Below, piece by piece: positions 1-8,611 of a DNA stretch of 46,939 nt (its first letter is position 1; each line of letters starts with the position of its first letter). Made by a program: the position numbers and the translations under genes. Source of the DNA: Subdoligranulum variabile (GTDB taxonomy: Bacteria; Bacillota; Clostridia; Oscillospirales; Ruminococcaceae); the NCBI GenBank assembly GCA_003343905.1, contig QAKI01000019.1, forward strand, positions 1 to 46,939, read 5' to 3'. The notes under the pieces are model-generated. The model did no database searches. It saw only the letters and a list, made by a program, of their open reading frames with translations, and was not told the origin of the DNA.

Positions 1-692
1 ACATGTTCCAGCACTACGGCTGCAACATGCAGTTCGGCGGCGACGATCAGTGGTCCAATATGCTGGGTGGCACCGAACTGATCCGCCGCAAACTGGGCAA
101 GGACGCCTTCGCCATGACCATCACGCTGCTGACTGACTCCCAGGGCAAGAAGATGGGCAAGACCGCCGGCAACGCCGTCTGGCTGGACCCCAACAAGACC
201 AGCCCCTTCGAGTTCTACCAGTACTGGCGCAATGTGGATGACGCCGACGTGCTCAAGTGCATCCGCATGCTGACCTTCCTGCCGCTGGAACAGATCGACG
301 AGATGGATCACTGGCAGGGCGAACAACTGAACCAGGCCAAGGAGATCCTGGCCTATGAACTGACCAAGATGGTCCATGGTGAGGAAGAAGCCGCCAAGGC
401 CCAGGCTACCGCCCGCGGCCTGTTCAGCGGCGCTGCCGACGAAGCCAACATGCCCGCCACCCAGTTGGATGCGGCGCTCCTCAAGGATGGCAAGGTGGGC
501 CTGCTGTTCGCCATGGTAGCAGCCAAACTGTGCGCTTCCAACCGTGAAGCCCGCCAGCTGGTGCAGCAGGGCGGCGTCCTGGTGGACGGGGAGAAAGTCA
601 CCGATCCCACCTTCGCTTTCACTGCCGAACAACTGCAAAAGGGCGTTGTTATCAAAAAGGGCAAAAAAGTTTACCATAAAGTAACGCTGTAA
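1..692 (+). CDS. tyrS: Tyrosine--tRNA ligase, C-terminal part (5' end outside window)
   Basis: Cytoplasmic class I aminoacyl-tRNA synthetase that charges tRNA-Tyr. The open frame enters from the left edge, so the N-terminal half with the HIGH motif is missing and the true start is not visible. Seen here: a QFGGDDQWSN segment of the TyrRS active site, the KMSKS-type loop as KKMGKT about 50 residues into the visible part, and a C-terminal S4-like RNA-binding domain (SNREARQLVQQGGVLVDGEKV) that ends the protein, as in bacterial TyrRS. The stop TAA is followed within 10 bases by a strong hairpin, so this gene ends its transcript. Family assignment is secure. Confidence 0.96.
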   Translation, partial: MFQHYGCNMQFGGDDQWSNMLGGTELIRRKLGKDAFAMTITLLTDSQGKKMGKTAGNAVWLDPNKTSPFEFYQYWRNVDDADVLKCIRMLTFLPLEQIDEMDHWQGEQLNQAKEILAYELTKMVHGEEEAAKAQATARGLFSGAADEANMPATQLDAALLKDGKVGLLFAMVAAKLCASNREARQLVQQGGVLVDGEKVTDPTFAFTAEQLQKGVVIKKGKKVYHKVTL

Positions 693-697
693 CAAGC

Positions 698-744
698 GGG
701 GCCGCCTCGTCCGCACCTCGGTGCGGGCGGTGTGGTCCTTTTGC
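698..744 (+). terminator. Rho-independent terminator after tyrS
   Basis: A GC-rich stem with core CCGCAC-CTCG-GTGCGG, extended outward through G-U pairs, is followed by TTTT at about 739-742. It starts just after the tyrS stop codon and precedes the ribosome-binding site of the next gene. Confidence 0.75.
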
Positions 745-769
745 GCTTAATGGCAAGGAGGGTATGACA

Positions 770-1171
770 ATGGATCACGAAATGATGGACACCCTGCAGT
801 TTTTTGAGGCCATGCCCGGCGCGCAGCCGCTCTATGAACAACTTCTGGAACAGGTACGGCAGGCGGTGGGGCCGTTCAGCATCCGGGTGCAAAAGACCCA
901 GATCACCTGGTCGAACCGCTATGTATTCGCCTGCGTTTCCTTCGCCAAGGTGCGCAAGGCCAAGGATCGCCCCCAAACGTATCTGGTCGTCACGTTCGGT
1001 CTGGACCACCGGGTGGAATCCCCGCGCATCGACATCGCCACCGAAGCCTATCCGCGCCGTTGGACCCACCATGTCCTCATTTCCACCCCGGAGGAGATCG
1101 ACGGGGAACTGATCGGCTGGGTACGGGAAGCGTATGACTTTTCGGCGACAAAGGGCCGGGGCCGCCGGTAA
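770..1171 (+). CDS. DUF5655-like protein
   Basis: A small (133 aa) soluble protein of unknown biochemical role. The central part (VQKTQITWSNRYVFACVSF, then a TYLVVTFGL strand) resembles the DUF5655 fold, which is often found in stand-alone proteins of Firmicutes; this match is from memory and moderately sure. Start choice: AAGGAGG lies at 755-761. The ATG at 770 has an 8-base spacing, whereas the in-frame ATG at 764 sits only two bases after it. No signal peptide or membrane segment is visible. The gene sits alone between the tyrS terminator and the membrane methyltransferase gene 50 bases downstream. Confidence 0.75.
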   Translation: MDHEMMDTLQFFEAMPGAQPLYEQLLEQVRQAVGPFSIRVQKTQITWSNRYVFACVSFAKVRKAKDRPQTYLVVTFGLDHRVESPRIDIATEAYPRRWTHHVLISTPEEIDGELIGWVREAYDFSATKGRGRR

Positions 1172-1221
1172 AGTTTCCTTTTGCCCGATACTACGAACCA
1201 TCAAAAAGGGGGATTTTCGCC

Positions 1222-1887
1222 ATGAAACTGCTGTTGCAGGCCGTTCTTCGGGTCGTTTCCGGTTTTGCACTCATAGCGCTTTTACTGTTTCTGCCTGCCG
1301 GCGGCTGGCAGTTCTGGAACGCATGGCTTTTGTGCGGTGCGCTTTTTATCCCGATGGCCGCCGTGGGGCTGCTGCTTTGGAAAAAAGCGCCGGACCTGCT
1401 GCAAAAGCGGCTGAACGGCGGGGAACAGCGCACGGCGCAAAAGCTGGTGGTGCTTTTTTCCGCGCTTTTGTTCGTGGCAATGTTCCTGCTGGCGGGGTGG
1501 GATTTCCGCTTTGCCTTTACCCGCCTGCCCGACTGGTTGGCGTGGGCGGCGCTGGCCCCGTTCCTGCTGGGGTATGCGCTGTTCGCGGAAACGATGCGCG
1601 AAAACGCCTGGCTGTCCCGCTCGGTCGAGATCCAGCAGGGCCAAAAGCTGGTGGATACCGGGGTCTACGGCGTGGTGCGCCACCCGATGTATACGGCTGT
1701 GCTGCTGTTATACTGCGCCATGCCGCTGATTTTGGGTTCCGGCGCGGCGTTTTTGGTTTCGCTTCTGTTCGTGCCGGTCCTGGCGGCGCGCATACGGAAT
1801 GAGGAAGCCCTGCTGGACGCAGAACTGGACGGCTACCGGGAATATAAGCAGAAAGTCCGCTGGCGGCTGGTGCCCTATCTCTGGTAA
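1222..1887 (+). CDS. Isoprenylcysteine carboxyl methyltransferase (ICMT)-family membrane protein
   Basis: Integral membrane SAM-dependent methyltransferase of the ICMT/phospholipid methyltransferase superfamily, 221 aa. About five hydrophobic segments cover residues 10-120. The conserved C-terminal cofactor region is clear: GVYGVVRHPMY near residue 150, then RIRNEEALLDAELDGYREY and KVRWRLVPYLW at the end, the usual pattern of VRHPMY, NEE and a terminal R-x-P-x-W. The bacterial substrate is unknown; ICMT-like proteins methylate diverse acceptors. The start ATG follows AAAAAGGGGGA at good spacing. The gene is followed by an inverted repeat and a promoter for radA, so it is probably not in the radA operon. 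Confidence 0.88.
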   Translation: MKLLLQAVLRVVSGFALIALLLFLPAGGWQFWNAWLLCGALFIPMAAVGLLLWKKAPDLLQKRLNGGEQRTAQKLVVLFSALLFVAMFLLAGWDFRFAFTRLPDWLAWAALAPFLLGYALFAETMRENAWLSRSVEIQQGQKLVDTGVYGVVRHPMYTAVLLLYCAMPLILGSGAAFLVSLLFVPVLAARIRNEEALLDAELDGYREYKQKVRWRLVPYLW

Positions 1888-1901
1888 ATGCAAAACTTCT
1901 C

Positions 1902-1929
1902 GCCGCCGGTCTTGTATGGGACCGGCGGC
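1902..1929. repeat. Perfect 10-bp inverted repeat between the methyltransferase gene and radA
   Basis: Arms GCCGCCGGTC (1902-1911) and GACCGGCGGC (1920-1929) flank an 8-base loop. No T tract follows, so it is either an imperfect terminator for the upstream gene or an operator, because the -35-like TTGTAT of the following promoter lies in its loop. Confidence 0.7.
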
Positions 1930-1941
1930 ATGGTGTATAAT
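1912..1941 (+). promoter_or_regulatory. Candidate sigma-A promoter for radA operon
   Basis: TATAAT at 1936-1941 with TTGTAT at 1912-1917, 18-base spacer. The -10 is perfect and the -35 weak. It lies about 60 bases before the radA start. Confidence 0.5.
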
Positions 1942-2001
1942 ATAGAAGTTATCGAATATGTCAAGAAAAATGGGGCAGGGGAGGTGTCTGCCGAAGCAAC
2001 T

Positions 2002-3402
2002 ATGGCAAAGGATAAACTGAAAACCATTTACGTCTGTACCCAATGCGGGGAGACCAGCCCCCGCTGGCTGGGGCGCTGCCCGTCCTGCGGCGCATGGAAC
2101 ACCATGACCGAGGATGTGGTGGCGGAGCCCGCCAAAACCGCGGGCACACGCAGCGGTGCGCCCGCCCGCGTTCCGGGCCAGACGACGCTGACGCCGTACA
2201 AGCTGAAAAATATCAGCACGACAGAGGAAAAAAGCCGCATCGTCACCGGGATCAGCGAGCTGGACCGGGTGCTGGGCGGCGGCATCGTGCTGGGCAGCGT
2301 GATCCTGATCGGCGGCGAACCGGGCATCGGCAAATCCACGATCCTGCTGCAGCTATGCGGCGAAGTCAGCAAAACGCGCAGCGTCCTGTATGTCACCGGC
2401 GAGGAATCGGTCCGCCAGATCAAACTGCGCGCCGTCCGCCTGGATGTGCCGCAGGACGGGATCTCGCTGGTGGCGGAGAGCGATGTGGATGAGATCTGCG
2501 GCCTGATCGAGTCTATGAAGCCGGACCTGGTCGTCATCGACTCCATTCAGACCATGCGCTGCGGCGATATTGCCGCTTCTTCCGGCACCGTCAGCCAGGT
2601 CAAAGAAAGCACGGCGCGCTTTTTGAACGTAGCCAAAACGCTGGAGATCCCGACCTTCATCGTGGGCCACGTCAACAAGGACGGCGCCATTGCAGGCCCC
2701 AAAGTCATGGAGCATATCGTGGATACCGTGCTCTATTTTGAGGGCGACAAAACGCTGCCGTACCGCGTCCTGCGGGCGGTGAAGAACCGCTACGGCTCCA
2801 CCAACGAGATCGGCGTTTTCGATATGACCGGCCAGGGGCTTGCGCAGATCGAGAACCCTTCCCAGGTCATGCTGGAAGGCCGCCCGCTGGGGATCAGCGG
2901 CACCTGTGTAGCCTGTGTGATGGAAGGCACGCGCCCGGTCCTCAGCGAGATTCAGGCGCTGGCGACCAAAACGAGTTTTCCCAGCCCGCGCCGCACGGCC
3001 AGCGGTTTTGATTACAACCGCATGTACCTGCTGCTGGCGGTGCTGGAAAAGCGGGCCGGGTATTCGTTTGCCGCGCAGGATGTGTATGTAAACATCGTGG
3101 GCGGCCTGAAACTGGACGAGACCTCCTGCGATCTTCCGGTCTGTATGGCGATGGCTTCCAGCCTGCTGGACCTGCCTGTGGCGGAAAAGACCTTCGCCGT
3201 CGGCGAGGTGGGTCTTGGCGGCGAGATCCGCAGCGTGCCCCATTTGGAGACCCGCCTGCGGGAAGCCCAGCGCGTGGGCTTTGATACCGCCATCGTCCCC
3301 AAACACAACCTGAGATTGATCGACCCGGCACAGTTCCCGGGGTTGAAACTGATCGGCGTTTCCTATCTGCGGGAAGCCATCAATACAATAAAATTGAAAT
3401 GA
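2002..3402 (+). CDS. radA: DNA repair protein RadA (Sms)
   Basis: RecA-related ATPase that promotes branch migration and processing of recombination intermediates, 466 aa from the ATG at 2002. Seen in order: an N-terminal C4 zinc finger (C12, C15, C26, C29), a Walker A motif GGEPGIGKST near residue 106, the RadA-specific KNRYGST motif, and a C-terminal Lon-like domain. An in-frame GTG at 1984 and a much longer upstream extension are open, but family members begin at MAK-x-K just before the zinc finger. The Shine-Dalgarno sequence for 2002 is poor: GGGGAGG lies about 18 bases upstream, so the exact start is the least certain point. The sseB-like gene follows 10 bases after the stop. Confidence 0.95.
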   Translation: MAKDKLKTIYVCTQCGETSPRWLGRCPSCGAWNTMTEDVVAEPAKTAGTRSGAPARVPGQTTLTPYKLKNISTTEEKSRIVTGISELDRVLGGGIVLGSVILIGGEPGIGKSTILLQLCGEVSKTRSVLYVTGEESVRQIKLRAVRLDVPQDGISLVAESDVDEICGLIESMKPDLVVIDSIQTMRCGDIAASSGTVSQVKESTARFLNVAKTLEIPTFIVGHVNKDGAIAGPKVMEHIVDTVLYFEGDKTLPYRVLRAVKNRYGSTNEIGVFDMTGQGLAQIENPSQVMLEGRPLGISGTCVACVMEGTRPVLSEIQALATKTSFPSPRRTASGFDYNRMYLLLAVLEKRAGYSFAAQDVYVNIVGGLKLDETSCDLPVCMAMASSLLDLPVAEKTFAVGEVGLGGEIRSVPHLETRLREAQRVGFDTAIVPKHNLRLIDPAQFPGLKLIGVSYLREAINTIKLK

Positions 3403-3412
3403 GGAACCAGCT

Positions 3413-4261
3413 ATGCCAGAACGCAATGCCCCCAAAGTTCCGGGCTTCAACCCGGAACTGAAAAAAACGATCGAAGCTTTCCGGGATGAAAATTCGCCGC
3501 AGAATCTTAACGTCGTGATCAATGAACTGGTCAAGTCCCCGCTGCTGACGCCGGCACTGCTCGACCTTCAGGGCGCGCCCGCGCCCCAGCCCGGCGCCGA
3601 CGGCCGTATCCAACTGCCCAAGAACACCAAGATCAGCCTGATGATGCTGAACAGCAAAGAGGGCAAACATTATTACATGGCCTTTACCGACTGGGACGCC
3701 GTGCGCGACTGGCAGCAGAAGGCATCGCAGAAGTGCCAGATCATGGTCGTGCGCTTCGATGATTTTGCCAATATGCTGCAAAAGAACCCGGAGCCTTCCG
3801 GCCTGGTGCTCAACCCCGGGGAAAACAGCCTGCGGCTGGAAAAGCCCCTGATCGAATCGGTCAAGAAGCAGAAGGACGCGCTGGCAAAGGCCCGCGAGGC
3901 TTCCCAGATCCGTCCCGGCGACAAAGTGACCATCGTGGAACCGACGGTGCTGCCGGATGAACTGCTGAACCCCATCTGTGAAGTGCTGGCACAGGCCCCC
4001 GGTGTGGGCTCCGCCTACTTGCAGATCATGATCGTGAACGATACGACCAAGCGCTATCTGCTGGTGCTGGACGGCCCTAAAGACGAAAAGCTGTTTACTT
4101 CCATTGCGCAGGCGGCGCGCCCGTATCTGTCCAGCCGTGAACAGCCGATGGACTTTACGATCACGACCTCGGTTTCGCCGCTGGGCCAGCAGGGCATGCG
4201 CGGCAGCGAGCCGTTTTACCGCAAGGGCATCGGCCGCATTATGGAGGATGATGACGAATGA
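3413..4261 (+). CDS. SseB-family protein
   Basis: Cytoplasmic protein of 282 aa related to SseB (enhanced serine sensitivity). The family's molecular function is unclear; SseB-like domains are also found in secretion-related proteins. The N-terminal SseB domain spans about residues 15-120, including PLLTPALLD and the KISLMMLNSKEGKHYYMAFTD stretch. A second SseB-like C-terminal domain spans about 155-250. It is preceded by GAGGAAC close to the ATG and sits 10 bases after radA. Its end overlaps the next gene by four bases (ATGA), so the three genes form one operon. No signal peptide is visible. Confidence 0.85.
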   Translation: MPERNAPKVPGFNPELKKTIEAFRDENSPQNLNVVINELVKSPLLTPALLDLQGAPAPQPGADGRIQLPKNTKISLMMLNSKEGKHYYMAFTDWDAVRDWQQKASQKCQIMVVRFDDFANMLQKNPEPSGLVLNPGENSLRLEKPLIESVKKQKDALAKAREASQIRPGDKVTIVEPTVLPDELLNPICEVLAQAPGVGSAYLQIMIVNDTTKRYLLVLDGPKDEKLFTSIAQAARPYLSSREQPMDFTITTSVSPLGQQGMRGSEPFYRKGIGRIMEDDDE

Positions 4262-5187
4262 GCGCCAAACGACTGCTGGACTGCACCGCCCGTGAATTGT
4301 CCGCCTACGGCAAGCAGAAGCTGCTGGAATCCATCGCCGGAAGCGAGGGCCGGGTCCTTGCCTGCGAGACCATCGGCATCACGCAGCCGTTGCTGTCCGA
4401 CGTGACCAACGCGGAGTACGCGGCTTCCCTGAGCGCCGACATCCTGCTGCTCAATATGTTTGACGTGTGCCATCCCGTGATCCAGGCGCTGCCCAAAGTG
4501 CCCGAAGAAGAAACGGTCCGTGAATTGAAGCGCCTGACCGGCCGCGTGATCGGGATCAACCTGGAGCCCGTGCAGCCGGAACTGGCTAAAAATAACGACG
4601 GAACCCTCTGGCAGATGAGCACCGGGCGGCTTGCCACGGCGGAAAACGCCCGCCGCGCCGCCGATATGGGCGTGGACCTGATCGTGCTGACCGGCAACCC
4701 CGGCAACGGCGTCAGCAATGAGGCCATCGTGCACGCCCTGCGGGAGATCTCCGCTGCCGTGGGGGACCGTGTCATCCTGGCCGCCGGAAAGATGCACGCT
4801 TCCGGCGTGGCAGGGGAGGGCGGCGAACACATTATGACGGCCGCGGACGCCCAGGCCTTTATGGAAGCCGGTGCGGATGTGATCCTGCTGCCTGCCCCCG
4901 GTACGGTTCCCGGGATCACACCGGAGTACGCGCACCGCCTGATTGAAACGATCCACGCTCAGGGCAAGCTGGCGTTGACTTCCATCGGCACTTCGCAGGA
5001 AGGCGCGGATGTGGCTACGATCCGTCAGATTGCGCTGCTGTGCAAGATGGCCGGGGCCGACATTCATCACATCGGTGATACGGGCATTCCGGGTATGGCG
5101 CTGCCCCAGAACATTCTGGCGTATTCCATCGCCATCCGCGGCGAACGCCACACCTACCACCGAATGGCACAGTCCATCAATCGCTGA
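4258..5187 (+). CDS. TIM-barrel-like protein of unknown function (DUF7916-type)
   Basis: A 309-aa cytoplasmic protein. The sequence reads as a (beta/alpha)8 barrel: repeated hydrophobic strands each followed by a helix (ADILLLNMFDV; RVIGINLEPV; VDLIVLTGNPGNGVS; VILAAGKMHASG; ADVILLPAPGTVPG; LALTSIGTSQEGAD; GADIHHIGDTGIPGMA). The loops are rich in Gly, Asp and His, as in phosphate-binding barrels. Relatives have been annotated as HAD-like hydrolases, but I see no HAD DxD motif, so that name is not supported. Translationally coupled to the sseB-like gene by an ATGA overlap. The substrate is unknown. A strong terminator follows. Confidence 0.72.
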   Translation: MSAKRLLDCTARELSAYGKQKLLESIAGSEGRVLACETIGITQPLLSDVTNAEYAASLSADILLLNMFDVCHPVIQALPKVPEEETVRELKRLTGRVIGINLEPVQPELAKNNDGTLWQMSTGRLATAENARRAADMGVDLIVLTGNPGNGVSNEAIVHALREISAAVGDRVILAAGKMHASGVAGEGGEHIMTAADAQAFMEAGADVILLPAPGTVPGITPEYAHRLIETIHAQGKLALTSIGTSQEGADVATIRQIALLCKMAGADIHHIGDTGIPGMALPQNILAYSIAIRGERHTYHRMAQSINR

Positions 5188-5230
5188 ACAAAAGCAGGGG
5201 AGAAAGATGATTTTTCCCTCCCCGATCATA

Positions 5231-5274
5231 AAAATCCCCCTGATACGGGAAATCTGTATCAGGGGGATTTTTTC
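5231..5274 (+). terminator. Strong rho-independent terminator of the radA operon
   Basis: Perfect stem AATCCCCCTGATAC / GTATCAGGGGGATT with a 9-base loop, followed by a T run. It also has an A tract on its left, so it could work on both strands. Confidence 0.93.
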
Positions 5275-5300
5275 TATATTCTTTTGCTGTTTTGGGCAGT

Positions 5301-5340
5301 AAAAAATCCCCGCTGCGAAATACCGCAGCGGGGATTTTGT
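5301..5340 (-). terminator. Rho-independent terminator of the mgl operon
   Basis: Stem AAAATCCCCGCTGCG (5303-5317) and CGCAGCGGGGATTTT (5324-5338). Read leftward it ends in a run of six T, about 40 bases after the mglC stop, between the convergent operons. Confidence 0.92.
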
Positions 5341-5377
5341 TTCTACATGGCAGATCCGATGAAAACGCCAGAAAGAA

Positions 5378-7027
5378 TTACTTCTTCTGGACGTACTTCA
5401 GGCAGTCGAGCATAACGGCGACCAGAATGATGATGCCGGAGAACACGAACTGGAGGTTCGTGTCGATGCCCAGAGTCGTCAGGGAGTAAGTCAGCGCGGT
5501 GAAGATAAAGACACCAACGACCACGCCGGAGATCTTGCCGATACCGCCGGTGAAGGACACGCCGCCCACAACGCAGGCCGCGATGGCGTCCATTTCCCAG
5601 CCCTGGCCGTAAGCAGCCGAGCCGGAACCGACCATGCGGATACATTCAAGCCAGGAGCCGAAGCCGTACAGGATACCGGCCAGGATGAAAGCGCCCACAG
5701 TGACGCGGAAAACGGAGATACCGGAAACAGCCGCAGCTTCCGCGTTGCCGCCGACAGCGTACAGGTTCTTGCCGAAGGTGGTCTTGTTCCAGATGAACCA
5801 GACGATAGCGACCGCAGCAACAGCCCACAGAATGATGGTGGGGAAGCCGCCGATCTTGGGGATGATCATGCTGGGGATGGTGGTCTCGATTGCGCCGAAG
5901 GACACGCCCTTGGTGGAGTAGGTGACCAGACCGAAGATGATCAGCATGTTCGCCATCGTGGAGATGAAGGGGTGCATCTTGAACTTGGCGGTGAAGAAGC
6001 CGGCGATCGTGGTGAAGATGGTGCACAGCACGACGCAGACGACCAGCGCCAGCAGGACGCGGGCCAGGACCGGCAGGCCGGTGAAGTCAAAGACATGGCC
6101 GAACACAGAGCCGGTGTTGACGCCCTGGTGCATCACGATAGTGGCGGCGGTCATGCCCATACCGACCATACGGCCGACGGACAGGTCCGTGCCGGCCAGC
6201 ATGATCAGACCGGCAACGCCCAGCGCCAGGAACATACGCGGCGAAGCCTGCTGCAGGATGTTCAGGATGTTGTTCACCGTCAGAAGCTGCACGTTCTTCA
6301 CGATCGGGGTGATGATGCACAGCGCGATGAAGATAATGATGATCGCAAGGTACAGACCGTTGCGCAGCAGGAAATCACGGGTATTGAAGGTGTACTTGTA
6401 GTTTTCCCACTTCTGGGCCATCGTCTCGCCAAAAGTGAACTTGGAAAGGCGCAGCATATCGATCAAGTGGTACTTGTAATCAAAGGCGGCGTGCTGCCGG
6501 TCCTTGATCGCCTGCAGGTCTTTGTCACGCTGCATCTTGGCATCGAACAGGCGGTTCTTGTGGACGTATTTCTCGTCCTTGATCTCCTGCTGGTCGGTCA
6601 GTTTTGCCAGCGTCGCCTGATGCTCTTTGTTCAGCTCGGCCACAGCAGCCTGATACTTCTGCTGCGCCACCACTTTTTCCTGCTTGCAGCTTTCTACAAC
6701 GTGCTGATAGTAATCGGTGTTGTAGTGCGCTTTCAGGTAGCCTTCGGCGTCAGCGATCAGTTTGGCGACCTGGTCCTTGTTCTTGGCCTCGACAGCCTTG
6801 GCCTTTTCCAGATCAGCCTGCAGCGCAGCCTGACGCTTTTGTTTTTCCTGCGCGGTATAGATACGGTCGCGTTTCAGGTTATCCAGTTCGCTCTGGATGT
6901 TCACGACCTTATCGGTGCCTTCCACCCGCAGTTCGTTGATCTGAGATTGGATCTTGCCAACGTAATCATCGATCGGCTTGCGGAGCTCGGTTTCCCGGTC
7001 CACACTAAGAATCGTTGCATTTGCCAT
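5378..7027 (-). CDS. mglC: Galactose/methylgalactoside ABC transporter permease with long N-terminal coiled-coil extension
   Basis: Membrane permease of a CUT2-type sugar importer (BPD_transp_2 family). The core runs from about residue 220 to the end with about ten hydrophobic segments. Landmarks include LALGVAGLIMLAGTDLSVGR, the cytoplasmic TTFGKNLYAVGGNAEAA loop that contacts the ATPase, and CVVGGVSFTGGIGKISG. E. coli MglC has about 336 residues; this protein has 549. The excess is an N-terminal, very charged, Gln/Lys/Glu-rich region (residues 1-215) with heptad-like spacing and no signal peptide, so it should be cytoplasmic. Its role is unknown. The start ATG follows AGAGGG; the gene begins 16 bases after mglA. 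Part of mglB-mglA-mglC. Confidence 0.9.
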   Translation of the reverse strand: MANATILSVDRETELRKPIDDYVGKIQSQINELRVEGTDKVVNIQSELDNLKRDRIYTAQEKQKRQAALQADLEKAKAVEAKNKDQVAKLIADAEGYLKAHYNTDYYQHVVESCKQEKVVAQQKYQAAVAELNKEHQATLAKLTDQQEIKDEKYVHKNRLFDAKMQRDKDLQAIKDRQHAAFDYKYHLIDMLRLSKFTFGETMAQKWENYKYTFNTRDFLLRNGLYLAIIIIFIALCIITPIVKNVQLLTVNNILNILQQASPRMFLALGVAGLIMLAGTDLSVGRMVGMGMTAATIVMHQGVNTGSVFGHVFDFTGLPVLARVLLALVVCVVLCTIFTTIAGFFTAKFKMHPFISTMANMLIIFGLVTYSTKGVSFGAIETTIPSMIIPKIGGFPTIILWAVAAVAIVWFIWNKTTFGKNLYAVGGNAEAAAVSGISVFRVTVGAFILAGILYGFGSWLECIRMVGSGSAAYGQGWEMDAIAACVVGGVSFTGGIGKISGVVVGVFIFTALTYSLTTLGIDTNLQFVFSGIIILVAVMLDCLKYVQKK

Positions 7028-7043
7028 ATGTTTTCCCTCTCAC

Positions 7044-8558
7044 TCACAGGTATTTCGCACTCAGTCTCAAAAGCTCTTCCTGGTTTGTCTCTTTGGTGTT
7101 GACAATGCCGGAAAGATGCCCGTTGGACATAACCCCGATGCGGTTGGTAATACCAAGGATCTCGGGCATTTCGGAGGAAACAACGATAACCGTTTTTCCC
7201 TGTTTCGCCATCTGAATGATGAGCTCATAGATCTCATACTTGGCGCCTACATCAATGCCGCGCGTAGGTTCGTCCATCATGAATACCTGCGGCTCGCGTT
7301 CCAGCCATTTGCCAAAAATGACTTTCTGCTGGTTACCGCCAGACAGGCTGGAGATCATATCGTCCGGGCCCATGCACTTGGTGTGCATGGTCTTGATTTC
7401 CTTGTTGGTCGCCTTGACCATCTTGGGCTTGGAAAGCGCCGGGCCGTTCTTGTACCGGTCCAGGTTGGCGATCGTCGTGTTGAACGTCAGATCGCCCTTC
7501 AGGAACAGACCGTTGGCCTTGCGTTCCTCTGTGATCATGGCAAACCCGTGTTCAATAGCTTCGTGGGCGTCATTGAAGTTCATCAGGCGTCCTTTGAAGT
7601 AAACACGGCCCGCCGCACGGGTACGCACGCCGAAGATCGTTTCCAGCAGTTCGGTACGGCCGGCGCCGACCAGACCATACAGGCCGAAGATCTCGCCCTC
7701 GCGCACGTCGAAGGTGATATCCTGCAGATACGGCGCATACTTGGTGGACAGATGCTGGACGGAAAGGATCGTATCGCCCGGCGTGTTGTCCACCGGCGGG
7801 AAGCGGCTTTCCAGCGAACGGCCGACCATCGCAGCGATCAGTTCGTTCATGTCGGTTTCCTTGGTGGACTTGGTCATGACCAGGTTGCCGTCACGCAGGA
7901 CCGAAACCTCGTCGCAGATCTCAAAGATCTCGTCCATCTTATGGGAAATGTAGATCAGCGAAATGCCCTGCGATTTCAGCATCCGCATCATTTCAAACAG
8001 CTTATCGACTTCCTGCACGGTCAGGGAGGAGGTCGGTTCATCCAAAACAATGACCTGGGAATTGTAGGAGATCGCCTTTGCAATCTCGCACATCTGCCGC
8101 TGCGAAACAGACATATTGCGCATCGGCTGGGTCAGGTTGACGGTCATGCCCAGTTTACGGAACAATTCGGCCGCCTTGCGTTTCATTTGCCCTTCATCGA
8201 CAACGCCCATCGAATTGACCGGGTAGCGCCCCAGGAACAGGTTATCAATAACGCTGCGTTCCAGGCACTGGTTCAATTCCTGATGGACCATTGCAATGCC
8301 GTTTTCCAGTGCGTCCTTCGGGCCGGAGAAGCTGATCTCCTTACCGTTGAGGTAGATCTTGCCCTCGTCCTTCTGGTATGTACCGAACAGGCACTTCATC
8401 ATCGTGGATTTGCCGGCGCCGTTTTCGCCCATCAGGCCCATAACAGTGCCGCGCTTCACATCCAGGTTGATGTGATCAAGCACCCGGTTTCTGCCAAACG
8501 ACTTGCACATGCCGCGAATGGACAAGACGATATCATCTTTCTTCTTCGCTTCTGCCAT
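7044..8558 (-). CDS. mglA: Galactose/methylgalactoside ABC transporter ATP-binding protein
   Basis: Double-domain ATPase (504 aa) that powers sugar import with two copies of MglC. The first nucleotide-binding domain has Walker A GENGAGKST at residues 44-52, a signature region NMSVSQRQM and Walker B VIVLDEPTSSL. The second has the degenerate P-loop GLVGAGRTEL, signature SSLSGGNQQK and FMMDEPTRGIDVG. One active and one degenerate site is normal for MglA/RbsA proteins. It lies between the binding-protein and permease genes on the same strand, 172 bases after mglB and separated from it by a terminator-like repeat, which probably lowers its expression relative to mglB. The start ATG follows CGGGAG. 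Confidence 0.95.
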   Translation of the reverse strand: MAEAKKKDDIVLSIRGMCKSFGRNRVLDHINLDVKRGTVMGLMGENGAGKSTMMKCLFGTYQKDEGKIYLNGKEISFSGPKDALENGIAMVHQELNQCLERSVIDNLFLGRYPVNSMGVVDEGQMKRKAAELFRKLGMTVNLTQPMRNMSVSQRQMCEIAKAISYNSQVIVLDEPTSSLTVQEVDKLFEMMRMLKSQGISLIYISHKMDEIFEICDEVSVLRDGNLVMTKSTKETDMNELIAAMVGRSLESRFPPVDNTPGDTILSVQHLSTKYAPYLQDITFDVREGEIFGLYGLVGAGRTELLETIFGVRTRAAGRVYFKGRLMNFNDAHEAIEHGFAMITEERKANGLFLKGDLTFNTTIANLDRYKNGPALSKPKMVKATNKEIKTMHTKCMGPDDMISSLSGGNQQKVIFGKWLEREPQVFMMDEPTRGIDVGAKYEIYELIIQMAKQGKTVIVVSSEMPEILGITNRIGVMSNGHLSGIVNTKETNQEELLRLSAKYL

Positions 8559-8611
8559 TCTCGTTACTCCCGTTTATGCGTTTTCATTTTTGGCGCGGCG
8601 TAAAGCCCACC

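Noticed and set aside
5378..7027. mglC as a frameshift fusion with an unrelated upstream gene
   Set aside because: The frame is continuous, begins with a good ribosome-binding site 16 bases after mglA, and no stop or internal start separates the parts.
5972..7102. Rightward open frame opposite mglC
   Set aside because: Antisense of the coiled-coil codons; the mglC frame has clear family motifs.
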